Assembly: GCA_944322585.1 (NCBI GenBank) | Contig: CALUPB010000008.1 | Location: 62,001-126,000 of the forward strand | DNA from: an uncultured Bacteroidales bacterium | GTDB lineage: Bacteria > Bacteroidota > Bacteroidia > Bacteroidales > UBA932 | Direction: 5' to 3' | Length of the DNA stretch: 64,000 nucleotides | Shown here: one piece after another, positions 29,298-37,545 of the stretch | How positions within the stretch are numbered: position 1 is the first letter of the stretch | How the letters are laid out: the number at the start of each line of letters is the position of its first letter | Notes under the pieces: model-generated | The model's database searches: none | What the model was told of the DNA's origin: nothing | The model's input: the letters and a program-made list of their open reading frames with translations, nothing else | Translations under genes and position numbers: made by a program

Positions 29298-31151
29298 TCA
29301 GTCTCCGCTGATACGGCGGAATATCCTGTCTATATCATCCTGGAGCCGGACATATTCGTCATACATTTCCAGAAGATCCTTCCTCGAATGGTGCACCCTG
29401 TCCTTGTCTGTCCTGTCATAAAAGAGATACTCGATACGGGGATAACCGTTATGCCGGAATCTGACTTCAAGTGCCTGCCGGTAATCGGATTCCGGATAAT
29501 CCCTGTACTTCTTTTTCCAGGTCTGTGTAGGGGTCATGGTCGTGTTCCATGTCATATTGTCCCGGGAACTGTGGGCGCTCATCCTGACAGAGGCGGCTTC
29601 CCTTATGATGGCCTTCCGCCTTTCCGCACCGGCATATTTCAGCTGAACCTGCAGATCCTGCATCCTGGCGAGGGCTTCCCTGCATATCGGAAGCATCTTT
29701 TCATATTCCCCAATCGGAGAATAGACATACATCGGTACGATTCCGGTCAGTTCTACCGTCCCTCCGGGATAAAGTTCCCTGATATACTCCACGGCGGCGG
29801 AATCCCTTGCATCAAGTCCAGGCTGCACCGGTCTGAAGAATTTATCCGCAAACTTCACATACTGCTCGAAATCATACAGTTTTATATCATGTGAACCGGT
29901 TCTGAGATGGTATCCGAGACGGTCCGTAACCACCGGCTCATTCTCAGGCGGGAGTTCTTCCCCATGGATACCTTCATAACCGAAGAGTTCATAGACCGGA
30001 GCTGCGTTCACGAGACCCAGGAATTCGCCTTTGGGATCACCCCACCTGTCAAGGCTGCAGCTCTCGATATAGAGAGGTCTCGGAGCGATCATGGCCAGAA
30101 GTTCATGCTGGTCGAACGGAAGGGTCTCCTCCTTGCCCATATATTTGCGGTAATTCGTGCAGAACCAGTGCGGGAATGTCGTCTGTACGGCCTTGAGAGT
30201 CTCGCCGTATTTTCTCCTCGATATAGCCGCTCCGGTACAACCGGGACAGTTGGCCACCACTATGGCAAATCTCTGATCCGTCGCTCCTGCCCACAGGGCG
30301 GTCTTCGCAAGACGCGAATGTCCGTGCACGACAACCTTGGAGGCATCGATGTCAGGATCGGTCTCGAGATAATCCATTGCCCGGCTCAGCCCCCATGCCC
30401 ATGCCGAAATAGAGGCCCATGAAGTCGAATCCCGCTGACCTTCATCGAATATCCCGTGCACTCCGTTCCTGAAACCGTCATAATAATCCGGATCTATGTC
30501 CGACATACAGAAAGTGACGCATGCATATCCGTGGTCCACAAGATATTCCACCGGCCATCTGCTCTTCTGATAACCGCGGTCATAGAATTCATATCCGTCG
30601 CCATACCATTCCACCTGCTCCGGCTCCGGAAGAGAGACATATGGATCATCGGTTATGGTATGATTGCCCTTGAAATTAATCCCCAGAAAAGCAGGCACCG
30701 GACACGGACTTCCATTCGGAACATACATGAGCAGGGTCATATAGTGCGATTCCTGCCTGTCGAACCATATCCTGACCTCCTTTCTTGTCGCGCGGCCTTC
30801 CATTGTGCTACTGTCTTCACTGACAGTCTCGAAATGAAGCCCTTTCGGTCTTCCTGGCTCATAACCGTAGACCTCATGCCGGAACATTTCCATAAGTTCC
30901 GGTCTGCGCTGTTCCATCCACTGTTCCCGTGATACGACCTTACTCCCGTCAGACATGACCAGGGCATCAGGAAGGACATAATCAGGCACCTTGGACTCAT
31001 CGTAATTGGTCGGTTGGGCCTGGGCCGTGCCGTATACGAAGATTGCCAGTACTGCCGTCAACAGATATCCGCATACCGTACATATACCGTGACAGCCGGA
31101 TTTCAGTATATTAATCATATTGTCATCATTTATGTGGTTATAATATTCCAT
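29298..31151 (-). CDS. CE15 glucuronoyl esterase with C-terminal extension
   Basis: 617 residues. A long N-region with signal peptide (LLTAVLAIFVYGTAQA) precedes an alpha/beta-hydrolase. The CE15 nucleophile motif is VVHGHSRLAKTALW with Ser279; the usual form is GxSRxGK, so Gly is replaced by Ala283. Further CE15 marks are NCPGCTGAAISRRKYGE, FPHWFCTNYRKY, APRPLYIESCSLDRWGDPKGEF and the catalytic His421 in YHLRTGSHDIKLYDF. CE15 enzymes hydrolyse ester bonds to the carboxyl group of glucuronic acid. About 170 extra C-terminal residues are helical and were not recognised. The ATG at 31151 follows directly on the stop of the preceding GH2 gene; MINILKSG at 31118 is an alternative start. Confidence 0.87.
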   Translation of the reverse strand: MEYYNHINDDNMINILKSGCHGICTVCGYLLTAVLAIFVYGTAQAQPTNYDESKVPDYVLPDALVMSDGSKVVSREQWMEQRRPELMEMFRHEVYGYEPGRPKGLHFETVSEDSSTMEGRATRKEVRIWFDRQESHYMTLLMYVPNGSPCPVPAFLGINFKGNHTITDDPYVSLPEPEQVEWYGDGYEFYDRGYQKSRWPVEYLVDHGYACVTFCMSDIDPDYYDGFRNGVHGIFDEGQRDSTSWASISAWAWGLSRAMDYLETDPDIDASKVVVHGHSRLAKTALWAGATDQRFAIVVANCPGCTGAAISRRKYGETLKAVQTTFPHWFCTNYRKYMGKEETLPFDQHELLAMIAPRPLYIESCSLDRWGDPKGEFLGLVNAAPVYELFGYEGIHGEELPPENEPVVTDRLGYHLRTGSHDIKLYDFEQYVKFADKFFRPVQPGLDARDSAAVEYIRELYPGGTVELTGIVPMYVYSPIGEYEKMLPICREALARMQDLQVQLKYAGAERRKAIIREAASVRMSAHSSRDNMTWNTTMTPTQTWKKKYRDYPESDYRQALEVRFRHNGYPRIEYLFYDRTDKDRVHHSRKDLLEMYDEYVRLQDDIDRIFRRISGD

Positions 31152-32478
31152 TTACCTGTTCCCATGCTGTCCTCCCGGCTCCTGAGGCAAAGGAATCGTG
31201 AATATGCTCCGCAGACGCTCCGTATCGAATTTTTCTGACCTGTCGGAATAGTAGATCCCGTTCTGTTCCTGCTCCACATCCGCAAGCTGGGTAAAGCACC
31301 ATCCCCATATGAGATCCGAATGCTCCACAAGCATCCTTATGTGCGCCTCCAGACGGTCATAGTACTCCTCCCTTGTCTCCGGATCCTTGCCGTATCCCCA
31401 CAGGCCTTCGCCCTGGTTGGTCTCCCGGCATTTCATCCCTCCGAACTCGTCCAGCATATAAGGCACCGTCCCGTCATAGGCCGGGAAAGTATAAGGATCC
31501 CTGAGCCACGGGCTGTTGAATCCTACATTTCCCCTGTATCTTTTCATGAGCCTTTCCTGCGGATCTTTCCGGAACATCCTGCCTCCGGCATAGAGCTTTT
31601 CCCATTGTTCGTCCGCATCCTGGACATAACTGTGGACCGACCATATGTCAGTGACTATATGCAGGCCTCCGCTCGTAGTATTGACAGGCCTTGTCGGATC
31701 GATATATTTCGTTATGGAATAAAGATCTTCTACAAAACGGGGATAGGACACCTCGTCTGCCCAGTATGACTCATTGAGAGGAGCCCAGGTAATGATTGAA
31801 GGATGATTGATATCCCTGACGACTACATTGGTCCATTCTGAAAGGAAACCTCTCTGGGCTTCCGGATTGTTCAGATCCATGCCCCAGCTCGGATACTCGC
31901 CCCAGGTCACGAACCCCAATCTGTCGGCCCAGTAATGGTATCTTTCTTCGAACACCTTCTGATGCAGTCTGGCTCCGTTGAAACCGCATGCCATGGCCAG
32001 TTCTATGTCTTTCCTTATCGCCTCGTCGGACGGAGCCGTCCATATGCCGTCGGGCCAGAATCCCTGGTCGAGAACGAGCCGCTGGTAAAACGGCTTGTTG
32101 TTGAGATATATCCTGTTTCCCTGAACATGGATCTTCCTCATCCCGAAATAGGACTTCACCCTGTCGACTGTCCTGCCGCTACTGTCGGTGACTTCAAAAA
32201 TGACATCATAAAGGAACGGTGCGTCTGGTTCCCACAGCTTCATTTTCCGGAGACGAAGAGTTACAATACTGCCGGATGAAAGCGGAGATTCATCCTTCGC
32301 GACAAGACGTCCCGAATCATAGACACTCACTGTCAGAATATTCCCCTCATGCTGTCTGTAGGGGAAAATCCCGAAAGAGACTTCCGACCTGTCTATATCC
32401 GTCACGGTCCTGACCCTCTCAAGCCCTCCCGGAGATACGGCCTCAAGCCAGACCGTCTGCCAGATCCCTGTTGTCCGT

Positions 32479-32490
32479 GTGTACGTACAC
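32479..32490. promoter_or_regulatory. Second copy of the operator-like 12-bp palindrome, inside the GH2 gene
   Basis: GTGTACGTACAC is identical to the core of the 16-bp palindrome at 33048-33063 and lies about 570 bases inside the transcript. It also encodes part of a conserved GH2 segment (ECTYTRTTG), so a chance match forced by coding is possible. Confidence 0.3.
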
Positions 32491-32906
32491 TCGAAATTAT
32501 TTACCCTGAGGCACTGCTTCCCCGCAGACTGCAGCTGTGACCTGAGATCACTTCTGGCACTGACAACAAGAGAGTGCCTGTTTCCGGGCTTTACAAACCG
32601 TGAAATGTCAACGCTGAAGGAATCCGAACCGCCTATATGACGGCACACGAATTTACCGTCGATATAGACCTCCGATTCATAATAGACCGCACCGAAATTG
32701 AGTATGATCCGCTTCCCTGTCCACGATTCAGGTATATCGATATTCCTGTGGTACCAGATACCGGTCACGAAATCATCGTTGGACAGGCCTACTCCTGACA
32801 GTTCACTCTCCGGTGAAAAAGGTACAATGATTGTATTTTCGAAGCCGTCGGAACTGAACAGCTTCCTCTCCCGGCCGGAATCGGCCGGATCTAACCTATA
32901 AGTCCA

Positions 32907-32914
32907 CCCCCCCC
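32907..32914. repeat. Homopolymer of eight C (G on the coding strand) that splits the GH2 gene
   Basis: The run interrupts the codons just after the LNG of the conserved GH2 N-terminal motif. The two reading frames either side are both clearly GH2, and a length change of +1 or -2 would join them. Confidence 0.9.
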
Positions 32915-33047
32915 GTTCAAATTAATCCAGTCTTCCCTTTCGAACTGAGGTCTCGGATATTCCGGCCTCGGTGTCAGGACAGACAGCATTAAAAGAAATG
33001 AAAGAATGTTGTTCATTAAAATTGAATTTATGTTATAACCGTGTATT

Positions 33048-33063
33048 CTGTGTACGTACACAG
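33048..33063. promoter_or_regulatory. Perfect 16-bp palindrome at the transcription start of the second locus
   Basis: CTGTGTACGTACACAG is fully symmetrical. It starts about 7 bases after the -7 element at 33070-33077 (minus strand), so it covers the expected +1 region. A repressor bound there would block initiation; activation from there would be less usual. The central TACGTA with flanking TGTG/CACA recalls LacI- or GntR-type operators, but no such regulator is encoded in the window. Confidence 0.6.
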
Positions 33064-33069
33064 ATAATG

Positions 33070-33099
33070 CAAAGTTATAAATAAAAAATCATTTTCAAA
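33070..33099 (-). promoter_or_regulatory. Promoter of the second polysaccharide locus
   Basis: On the minus strand, TTTG (33099-33096) is followed after 18 bases by TAACTTTG (33077-33070), matching the Bacteroidota promoter form TTTG-N19/20-TAnnTTTG closely. Predicted start of transcription is near 33063, about 47 bases before the GH2 start codon at 33016. It is the only good promoter seen in the 15-kb gene set. Confidence 0.75.
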
Positions 33100-33204
33100 G
33101 AAAATTCAAAACTGTTTATTGATTTTTTATAAAGAAAAGGGATAGAGAAATCCAGCGGACTTGAAACGCTATGACCGGATAATTCCATGGAAGGAGTTGG
33201 AATA

Positions 33205-33239
33205 CAAAAACAGAGGCTGACCCCTGTGGCCAGCCTCTG
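33205..33239 (-). terminator. Rho-independent terminator of rpmE2
   Basis: On the minus strand a 9-bp perfect stem (CAGAGGCTG / CAGCCTCTG) with an 11-base loop is followed by TTTTTG, about 22 bases after the L31 stop codon. Confidence 0.85.
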
Positions 33240-33260
33240 CTGTTTCGGATGCGGGAAGAA

Positions 33261-33512
33261 TTATTTCTTCTTGTTCGCGTATCTCTGGTAGAACTTGTCC
33301 ACACGTCCGGCCGTGTCCACAAGCTTCATCTTTCCTGTATAGAACGGATGTGATGCACTGGAAATCTCCAGCTTGACCACTGGGTACTCGACACCCTCGA
33401 TCTCGATTGTCTCCTTGGTGTTCGCGCAGGAACGGGTGATGAAGACAACATCGTTTGACATATCCTTGAAAGCTACAAGACGGTAGTTTTCGGGATGAAT
33501 ATTCTTTTTCAT
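33261..33512 (-). CDS. rpmE2: 50S ribosomal protein L31, type B
   Basis: 83 residues beginning [20 protein letters not shown]. The core matches type B L31 proteins ([45 protein letters not shown]). The zinc-binding Cys set of type A is absent; a single Cys remains, so this is the zinc-independent form. The start at 33512 was chosen over an in-frame ATG at 33548 because the latter falls on the promoter's -7 element (33546-33553) and adds non-homologous residues. Single-gene transcript with its own promoter and terminator. Confidence 0.95.
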   Translation of the reverse strand: MKKNIHPENYRLVAFKDMSNDVVFITRSCANTKETIEIEGVEYPVVKLEISSASHPFYTGKMKLVDTAGRVDKFYQRYANKKK

Positions 33513-33545
33513 GTGCTTAAAATTTATTGTTTGTTTTTCGGGCTG

Positions 33546-33575
33546 CAAATATACTCACAATTATCCAATATGCAA
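33546..33575 (-). promoter_or_regulatory. Promoter of rpmE2
   Basis: On the minus strand TTG (33575-33573), 19 bases, then TATATTTG (33553-33546), a full match to the consensus. The start of transcription would be near 33539. Confidence 0.7.
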
Positions 33576-33670
33576 GCGGTCAGGACAAATAATTGACCGT
33601 AGCAGGTTCAATAAATCTCTTTCGGGGTCGGTCTCAAGCCGCGCCGACAACGCCGAAGAGGGGTACCCTG

Positions 33671-34735
33671 TCATTTTATACGGTACGGAGCATCTTCGTA
33701 AAGCAGGTATTTTCTGGATTTCCGGATCCATTTCTGCTCCTCCACCTTGATGTGCTCCCTCGCTTCCTGCCAGCTTACCTTGTTCACAATATAGTCATAC
33801 AGTACGTCGTCGGCAAGTTTAGCCCTGAACTCCTCCCCTTTGCGGAATTCATGCGGATACCTGTCATTGAAATAATGTATCAATTGCAGAGTATGCATCA
33901 GGGAATGATATTCCGCACCAGGTTCTATCAGTATCTGATACCCGAAACATTTCCTTCCTTCATACGGGCCGCACGCGGGTGTGAACGAACATGGTCTCAA
34001 GGTCACTCCGTCAGCTTCCGGCACTGTCTCGTCCGCCGATGTCTTGATGAACGGGGCTCCGAAATATTCATAAGGTCTGGCCGTGCCTATTCCGGGCGTT
34101 ATATTGGTACTGTTCCATAATCCGCCGCCGCTGTAGACATCGCATGTAAAAAGTCCCGGTATGTCTGACGCAGGAGCTATCGTCCATGGCATCAGCTGCT
34201 TGCCGGTACCGGATGCGAGTGCCGATATCACATGGAGAGGATACTTCGCGCCCGTTTCGCAATAATACAGGTTGGCAAGCTCTCCCAATGTCAGTCCGTG
34301 TCTGTGCGCTATTTTGGGAACATTCCTGTCCGCTGACGACGGCATCGTCCCTTCGACGACTCTCCCGGCCGGATTGACATGATCCACTATGTACAGGGAT
34401 GGAGCCTCTTCCATCTCTTTCAGCACCCCCATCAGACGGAACACATCACGGGTATAGTTGAAATACCGTGACCCCACATCCTGGATTTCGACCACCACTG
34501 CATCAAGACCAACCAGTTCTTCCGGAGAAAATTCTATATGGTTGGTCTGTGGCGTCAATTCCGTATCCCGGGGAGAGAAAATCCTGGCCAGATTTCCCCT
34601 CTCCCGGAAAATGTCATACATGTATTTTCCCCGTCCTATGTCCCAACAGTTCTGGGTGCAGAAACATCCGACCCGGCCATCTCTCAATGCCCTGTCAAGC
34701 TGTTCCTCCAACGGTGTGGTCCTGAATGAAAACAT
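33671..34735 (-). CDS. DUF1343 protein, NamZ-like (GH171 family) without signal peptide
   Basis: 354 residues. Family segments are clear: VVVEIQDVGSRYFNYTRDV, IVDHVNPAGRVVEG, KIAHRHGLTLGELANLYY, TNITPGIGTARPYEYFGAPF. The founding members are exo-beta-N-acetylmuramidases that release terminal MurNAc from peptidoglycan fragments. Two points differ from typical members: there is no N-terminal signal, so it may act in the cytoplasm or be an unusual form, and the usual EGTNLS-x-GRGT block reads NSTNITPGIGT, losing a conserved Glu and Arg. It lies 40 bases after glmM in the same direction, which fits a cell-wall amino-sugar recycling role. Enzymatic activity is not certain. Confidence 0.8.
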   Translation of the reverse strand: MFSFRTTPLEEQLDRALRDGRVGCFCTQNCWDIGRGKYMYDIFRERGNLARIFSPRDTELTPQTNHIEFSPEELVGLDAVVVEIQDVGSRYFNYTRDVFRLMGVLKEMEEAPSLYIVDHVNPAGRVVEGTMPSSADRNVPKIAHRHGLTLGELANLYYCETGAKYPLHVISALASGTGKQLMPWTIAPASDIPGLFTCDVYSGGGLWNSTNITPGIGTARPYEYFGAPFIKTSADETVPEADGVTLRPCSFTPACGPYEGRKCFGYQILIEPGAEYHSLMHTLQLIHYFNDRYPHEFRKGEEFRAKLADDVLYDYIVNKVSWQEAREHIKVEEQKWIRKSRKYLLYEDAPYRIK

Positions 34736-34775
34736 CTGTCACCTCCTCCCGGCCATGTACCCGACGGCAAAATGC

Positions 34776-36230
34776 CTACGCTCCGATTATACCGTCAGCG
34801 ATGGAAATAATCTCCTTGGCAAGACGGTCCGCCTCCTCATATGTAGGAGCCTCTGCATATACCCTTATGATCGGCTCCGTATTCGACCGTCTCAGATGGA
34901 CCCATTTCCTGTCGGCCTCGAACGAAATCTTTACCCCGTCGATATCATTGATGTCCTCCTTGGCATAGATTCTCTTCATCTCCTCGAGGATCTTGTCTAT
35001 CAGCGACTTGTCCGAAAGTTCAATTCTGTTCTTGGCGATAGTGTATGCAGGATATGTCTTCAGAAGCTCGGAAACCCTGCACTTTCTGTATGCCAGATTG
35101 GTCAGGAAAAGGGCGACACCGACCATGGCATCCCTTCCGTAATGCAGGGCCGGGTAAATCACTCCCCCGTTGCCTTCCCCTCCGATCAGGGCTCCGCACT
35201 CTTTCATCTTTGTCGTCACATTCACCTCTCCTACGGCTGAGGAGAAATACCTTCCTCCGTGCTTCTCGGTCACATCCCGCAGCGCACGCGAAGAAGAAAG
35301 GTTCGATGCAGTGGCAAGGCTGTACGGAGCTATGACCTCCTCCACTGCCTTACCCTCCTTTTCTGCCTTGTCCACGGCACGGGACAGAAGATAATCGGCC
35401 ACGCTCACAAGGGTGTATTCCTCTCCGAACGGTCTGCCGTCCTCACAGATCAGGGCGAGGCGGTCGACATCCGGATCGACTGAAATACCGAAATCGGCCT
35501 TGTCTGCAACCACTGTTTCACTCAACTGTACCAGATTGGCAGGCAGGGGCTCCGGATTGTGGGCGAACTGTCCCGTAGGCTCACAGTTGATTTCGACGCA
35601 TTCCACTCCGAGTCTTGCGAGCAGACGGGGCATGATGATGCCGCCTACGGAATTGACAGCATCCAGGACGACCTTGAAGCCGGCCTTCCTGACAGCCTCC
35701 GCATCCACTGCTTCAAGAGCAAGCACCGCATCTATATGCCTGTCCGTAAAATCCTTTTCCTCTATTGTCCCGATTGCATCCACATCCGCAAAATCGAAAT
35801 CTTCGGAATCGGCGCATTCGAGAATGGCCGCGCCTTCGGCCGCATTGAGGAACTCGCCTTTCTCGTTAAGGAGCTTGAGGGCATTCCACTGCTTGGGATT
35901 ATGTGATGCAGTGAGGATGATGCCGCCGTCTGCCTTTTCGAAAATCACAGCCATTTCAGTGGTCGGAGTGGACGCGAATCCCGCTTTCACGACATCCACA
36001 CCGCATGCTGTAAGAGTCCCGCATACGAGCTGCTCCACCATTTCCCCCGAAATCCTCGCATCCTTGCCAACCACTACCTTGTACCTCTCCCCTGCAGGTT
36101 TCGGACGCCTCTCCCGCAGCTTTACGCAATATGCATAGGTGAATTTCACTATGTCAACAGGTGTAAGTGCATCCCCGGGTGCCCCTCCGATGGTACCCCT
36201 GATGCCGGAAATTGATTTGATAAGTGTCAT
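34776..36230 (-). CDS. glmM: Phosphoglucosamine mutase
   Basis: 484 residues of the alpha-D-phosphohexomutase family. Ser109 in TASHNP is the phosphoserine; GISVDPDVDRLAL is the metal loop; GGEGNGGVIYP is the sugar-binding loop; RRSNTEPIIRVYAEA is the phosphate site. It converts glucosamine-6-phosphate to glucosamine-1-phosphate for UDP-GlcNAc synthesis. Substrate choice within the family (glucosamine or mannose/glucose) cannot be proved by motifs, but this is the usual form in Bacteroidota. The start at MTLIKSISGIRG (36230) was chosen because a -7 element TATCTTTG lies at 36298-36291, leaving the upstream ATG at 36293 outside the transcript. Confidence 0.9.
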   Translation of the reverse strand: MTLIKSISGIRGTIGGAPGDALTPVDIVKFTYAYCVKLRERRPKPAGERYKVVVGKDARISGEMVEQLVCGTLTACGVDVVKAGFASTPTTEMAVIFEKADGGIILTASHNPKQWNALKLLNEKGEFLNAAEGAAILECADSEDFDFADVDAIGTIEEKDFTDRHIDAVLALEAVDAEAVRKAGFKVVLDAVNSVGGIIMPRLLARLGVECVEINCEPTGQFAHNPEPLPANLVQLSETVVADKADFGISVDPDVDRLALICEDGRPFGEEYTLVSVADYLLSRAVDKAEKEGKAVEEVIAPYSLATASNLSSSRALRDVTEKHGGRYFSSAVGEVNVTTKMKECGALIGGEGNGGVIYPALHYGRDAMVGVALFLTNLAYRKCRVSELLKTYPAYTIAKNRIELSDKSLIDKILEEMKRIYAKEDINDIDGVKISFEADRKWVHLRRSNTEPIIRVYAEAPTYEEADRLAKEIISIADGIIGA

Positions 36231-36290
36231 ATCGGTATGTATGTTACTAAGAAGCTGTCTCTTCGCTGCAGCTTTCTGCGGCAATCCCGG

Positions 36291-36298
36291 CAAAGATA
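36291..36298 (-). promoter_or_regulatory. Candidate -7 element of glmM
   Basis: Minus-strand TATCTTTG, a full consensus match 61 bases before the chosen start. No clear -33 TTG at 19-21 bases. Confidence 0.45.
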
Positions 36299-36319
36299 AT
36301 AAACTCTGAGGAATTTTGC

Positions 36320-36349
36320 TTGCTTTTTCCCGTTATAGTATTACCTTTG
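36320..36349 (+). promoter_or_regulatory. Promoter of the DUF486 gene
   Basis: TTG (36320-36322), 19 bases, then TACCTTTG (36342-36349); both elements match the Bacteroidota consensus. Start of transcription near 36356, about 36 bases before the ATG. Confidence 0.7.
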
Positions 36350-36391
36350 CCGCCCGGAATATGAACTTGCGAACTTAAGTAAGGTTTGACT

Positions 36392-36760
36392 ATGAAAGCA
36401 CTCTGGACAGTCCTTCTGCTTGTGACATCCAATATATTCATGACATTCGCCTGGTACGGACATCTGAAGCTCCAGGAAATGAAGATATCCTCCAACTGGC
36501 CGCTGATATTAGTGATACTTTTTTCCTGGGCAATCGCCTTTTTCGAATACTGCGCCCAGGTTCCGGCCAACAGAATCGGCTTCGATGAAAACGGAGGGCC
36601 CTTCAATATAATGCAGCTCAAGGTGATACAGGAAGTCATATCCCTGACCGTCTTTACGGTGGTAGTTACCCTGCTGTTCAGGAACCAGGCACTCCAGTGG
36701 AACCATTTTGCCGCTTTCATCTGCCTTATAATGGCAGTATTCTTCGTTTTCATGAAATAG
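36392..36760 (+). CDS. DMT-family small membrane protein (DUF486)
   Basis: 122 residues with four predicted membrane helices (ALWTVLLLVTSNIFMTFAWYG, LILVILFSWAIAFFEYCAQV, VISLTVFTVVVTLLF, AAFICLIMAVFFVFMK). The PANRIGF and FNIMQLKVIQE segments are typical of DUF486, a small relative of drug/metabolite exporters. Substrate unknown. The ATG at 36392 was chosen over an upstream TTG at 36386. It is transcribed alone, divergent from glmM. Confidence 0.88.
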   Translation: MKALWTVLLLVTSNIFMTFAWYGHLKLQEMKISSNWPLILVILFSWAIAFFEYCAQVPANRIGFDENGGPFNIMQLKVIQEVISLTVFTVVVTLLFRNQALQWNHFAAFICLIMAVFFVFMK

Positions 36761-36872
36761 GATTCAGGAGCTGCCGGATTTTGGCAGGCAATAAGTCTGA
36801 AAGGATTTTCAGCCGTCTGATTGCGCTACAGAATAGAATTGGCGATTATTTCGGCTGCTTGGCCAAGAAAAA

Positions 36873-36904
36873 TTTGGAAGCGAAGAAAATTTATCCTATT
36901 TTTG
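36873..36904 (+). promoter_or_regulatory. Promoter of tRNA-Glu
   Basis: TTTG (36873-36876), 20 bases, then TATTTTTG (36897-36904), 18 bases before the tRNA. Both are full matches. Confidence 0.75.
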
Positions 36905-36922
36905 CAGTCCCAAATGAAAAAC

Positions 36923-36994
36923 GGTGGGTTCGTATAACGGTTAGTACTCAAGATTCTCAATCTTGCAATAGGAGTTCGATTCTCCTACCCACTA
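36923..36994 (+). tRNA. tRNA-Glu (anticodon CTC)
   Basis: A complete cloverleaf: acceptor GGTGGGT/ACCCACT, D arm with GTATAACGGTTAGTAC, anticodon stem CAAGA/TCTTG with loop TTCTCAA giving anticodon CTC, T arm AGGAG TTCGATT CTCCT, discriminator A. CCA is not encoded. It reads GAG. The dtd gene starts 55 bases further on. Confidence 0.93.
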
Positions 36995-37049
36995 CAAGGC
37001 ATCCGGTCCGAACAGGCCGGATGATTTTGTTTATAATGATACCCCTCAT

Positions 37050-37502
37050 ATGAGAAGTGTAATACAACGTGTCGCCAGGGCTTCCGTAACAATAGGGTCC
37101 CAATGTAAGGCATCCATCGGACAGGGACTGCTTGTACTTGTCGGGATCGAAGAAGCGGATAATGAGGAAGATGTCGGGTGGCTCAGCAAAAAGATTGCGG
37201 GACTCCGGATTTTCGATGACGGAAACGGGGTAATGAACAGAAGTATCCTCGACACAGGCGGGGACATACTGGTCGTCAGCCAGTTCACGCTGATGGCATC
37301 ATACAGGAAAGGGAACCGGCCCTCATACATCCGGGCGGCAGGCCACGGCACTGCCATCCCCCTGTACGAAAGTTTCTGCCGTTCGCTGAGTGCGGCGACA
37401 GGCAAACCGGTACAGACAGGTGAATTTGGAGCCGACATGAAAGTAGAACTCCTAAACGACGGGCCTGTCACGATCTGCATGGACACGAAAAACAGAGAAT
37501 GA
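37050..37502 (+). CDS. dtd: D-aminoacyl-tRNA deacylase
   Basis: 150 residues, the normal length of DTD. It starts MRSVIQRVARASVTI, has the SQFTLMAS motif (the SQxxL signature) and ends with the second signature NDGPVTICMDT (Gly-Pro motif). It hydrolyses D-amino acids, and glycine mischarged on tRNA-Ala, from tRNA. It lies just downstream of tRNA-Glu and may be read from the same promoter. Confidence 0.96.
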   Translation: MRSVIQRVARASVTIGSQCKASIGQGLLVLVGIEEADNEEDVGWLSKKIAGLRIFDDGNGVMNRSILDTGGDILVVSQFTLMASYRKGNRPSYIRAAGHGTAIPLYESFCRSLSAATGKPVQTGEFGADMKVELLNDGPVTICMDTKNRE

Positions 37503-37545
37503 TTCCTTGCTGGTATTTTGCAGGCGATATTTTATCTCTTGGGTA

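Larger units (their letters stand above)
31152..33016 (-). pseudogene. GH2-family glycoside hydrolase, frameshifted at a G8 tract (leading gene of the second locus)
   Basis: From the ATG at 33016 the frame reads MNNILSFLLMLSVL ... RPQFEREDWINLNG, a signal peptide plus the normal GH2 N-terminus. It then enters eight consecutive G (minus strand, 32907-32914) and stops nine codons later. The next frame continues with WTYRLDPADSGRERKLFS ... GIWYHRNIDIPESW and the full GH2 body to 31152. Nine or six G would restore one reading frame of about 620 residues. The catalytic pair is visible: acid/base Glu in ITWAPLNESYW and nucleophile Glu in PYMLDEFGGM. Without a shift, an internal start (ATG at 32768) would give a protein lacking signal and half the first domain. 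A sequencing error, slippage-based switching or true decay are all possible. Substrate specificity is unassigned. Confidence 0.85.

Noticed and set aside
36247-36753. 168-codon open frame on the minus strand
   Set aside because: Antisense to the DUF486 gene, which has clear membrane helices and its own promoter.
37503-37545. Duplicate of the tRNA-Phe 3' end as an attachment site for the HEPN/MNT cassette
   Set aside because: No copy of the T-arm/acceptor sequence was found at the far end of the AT-rich segment.
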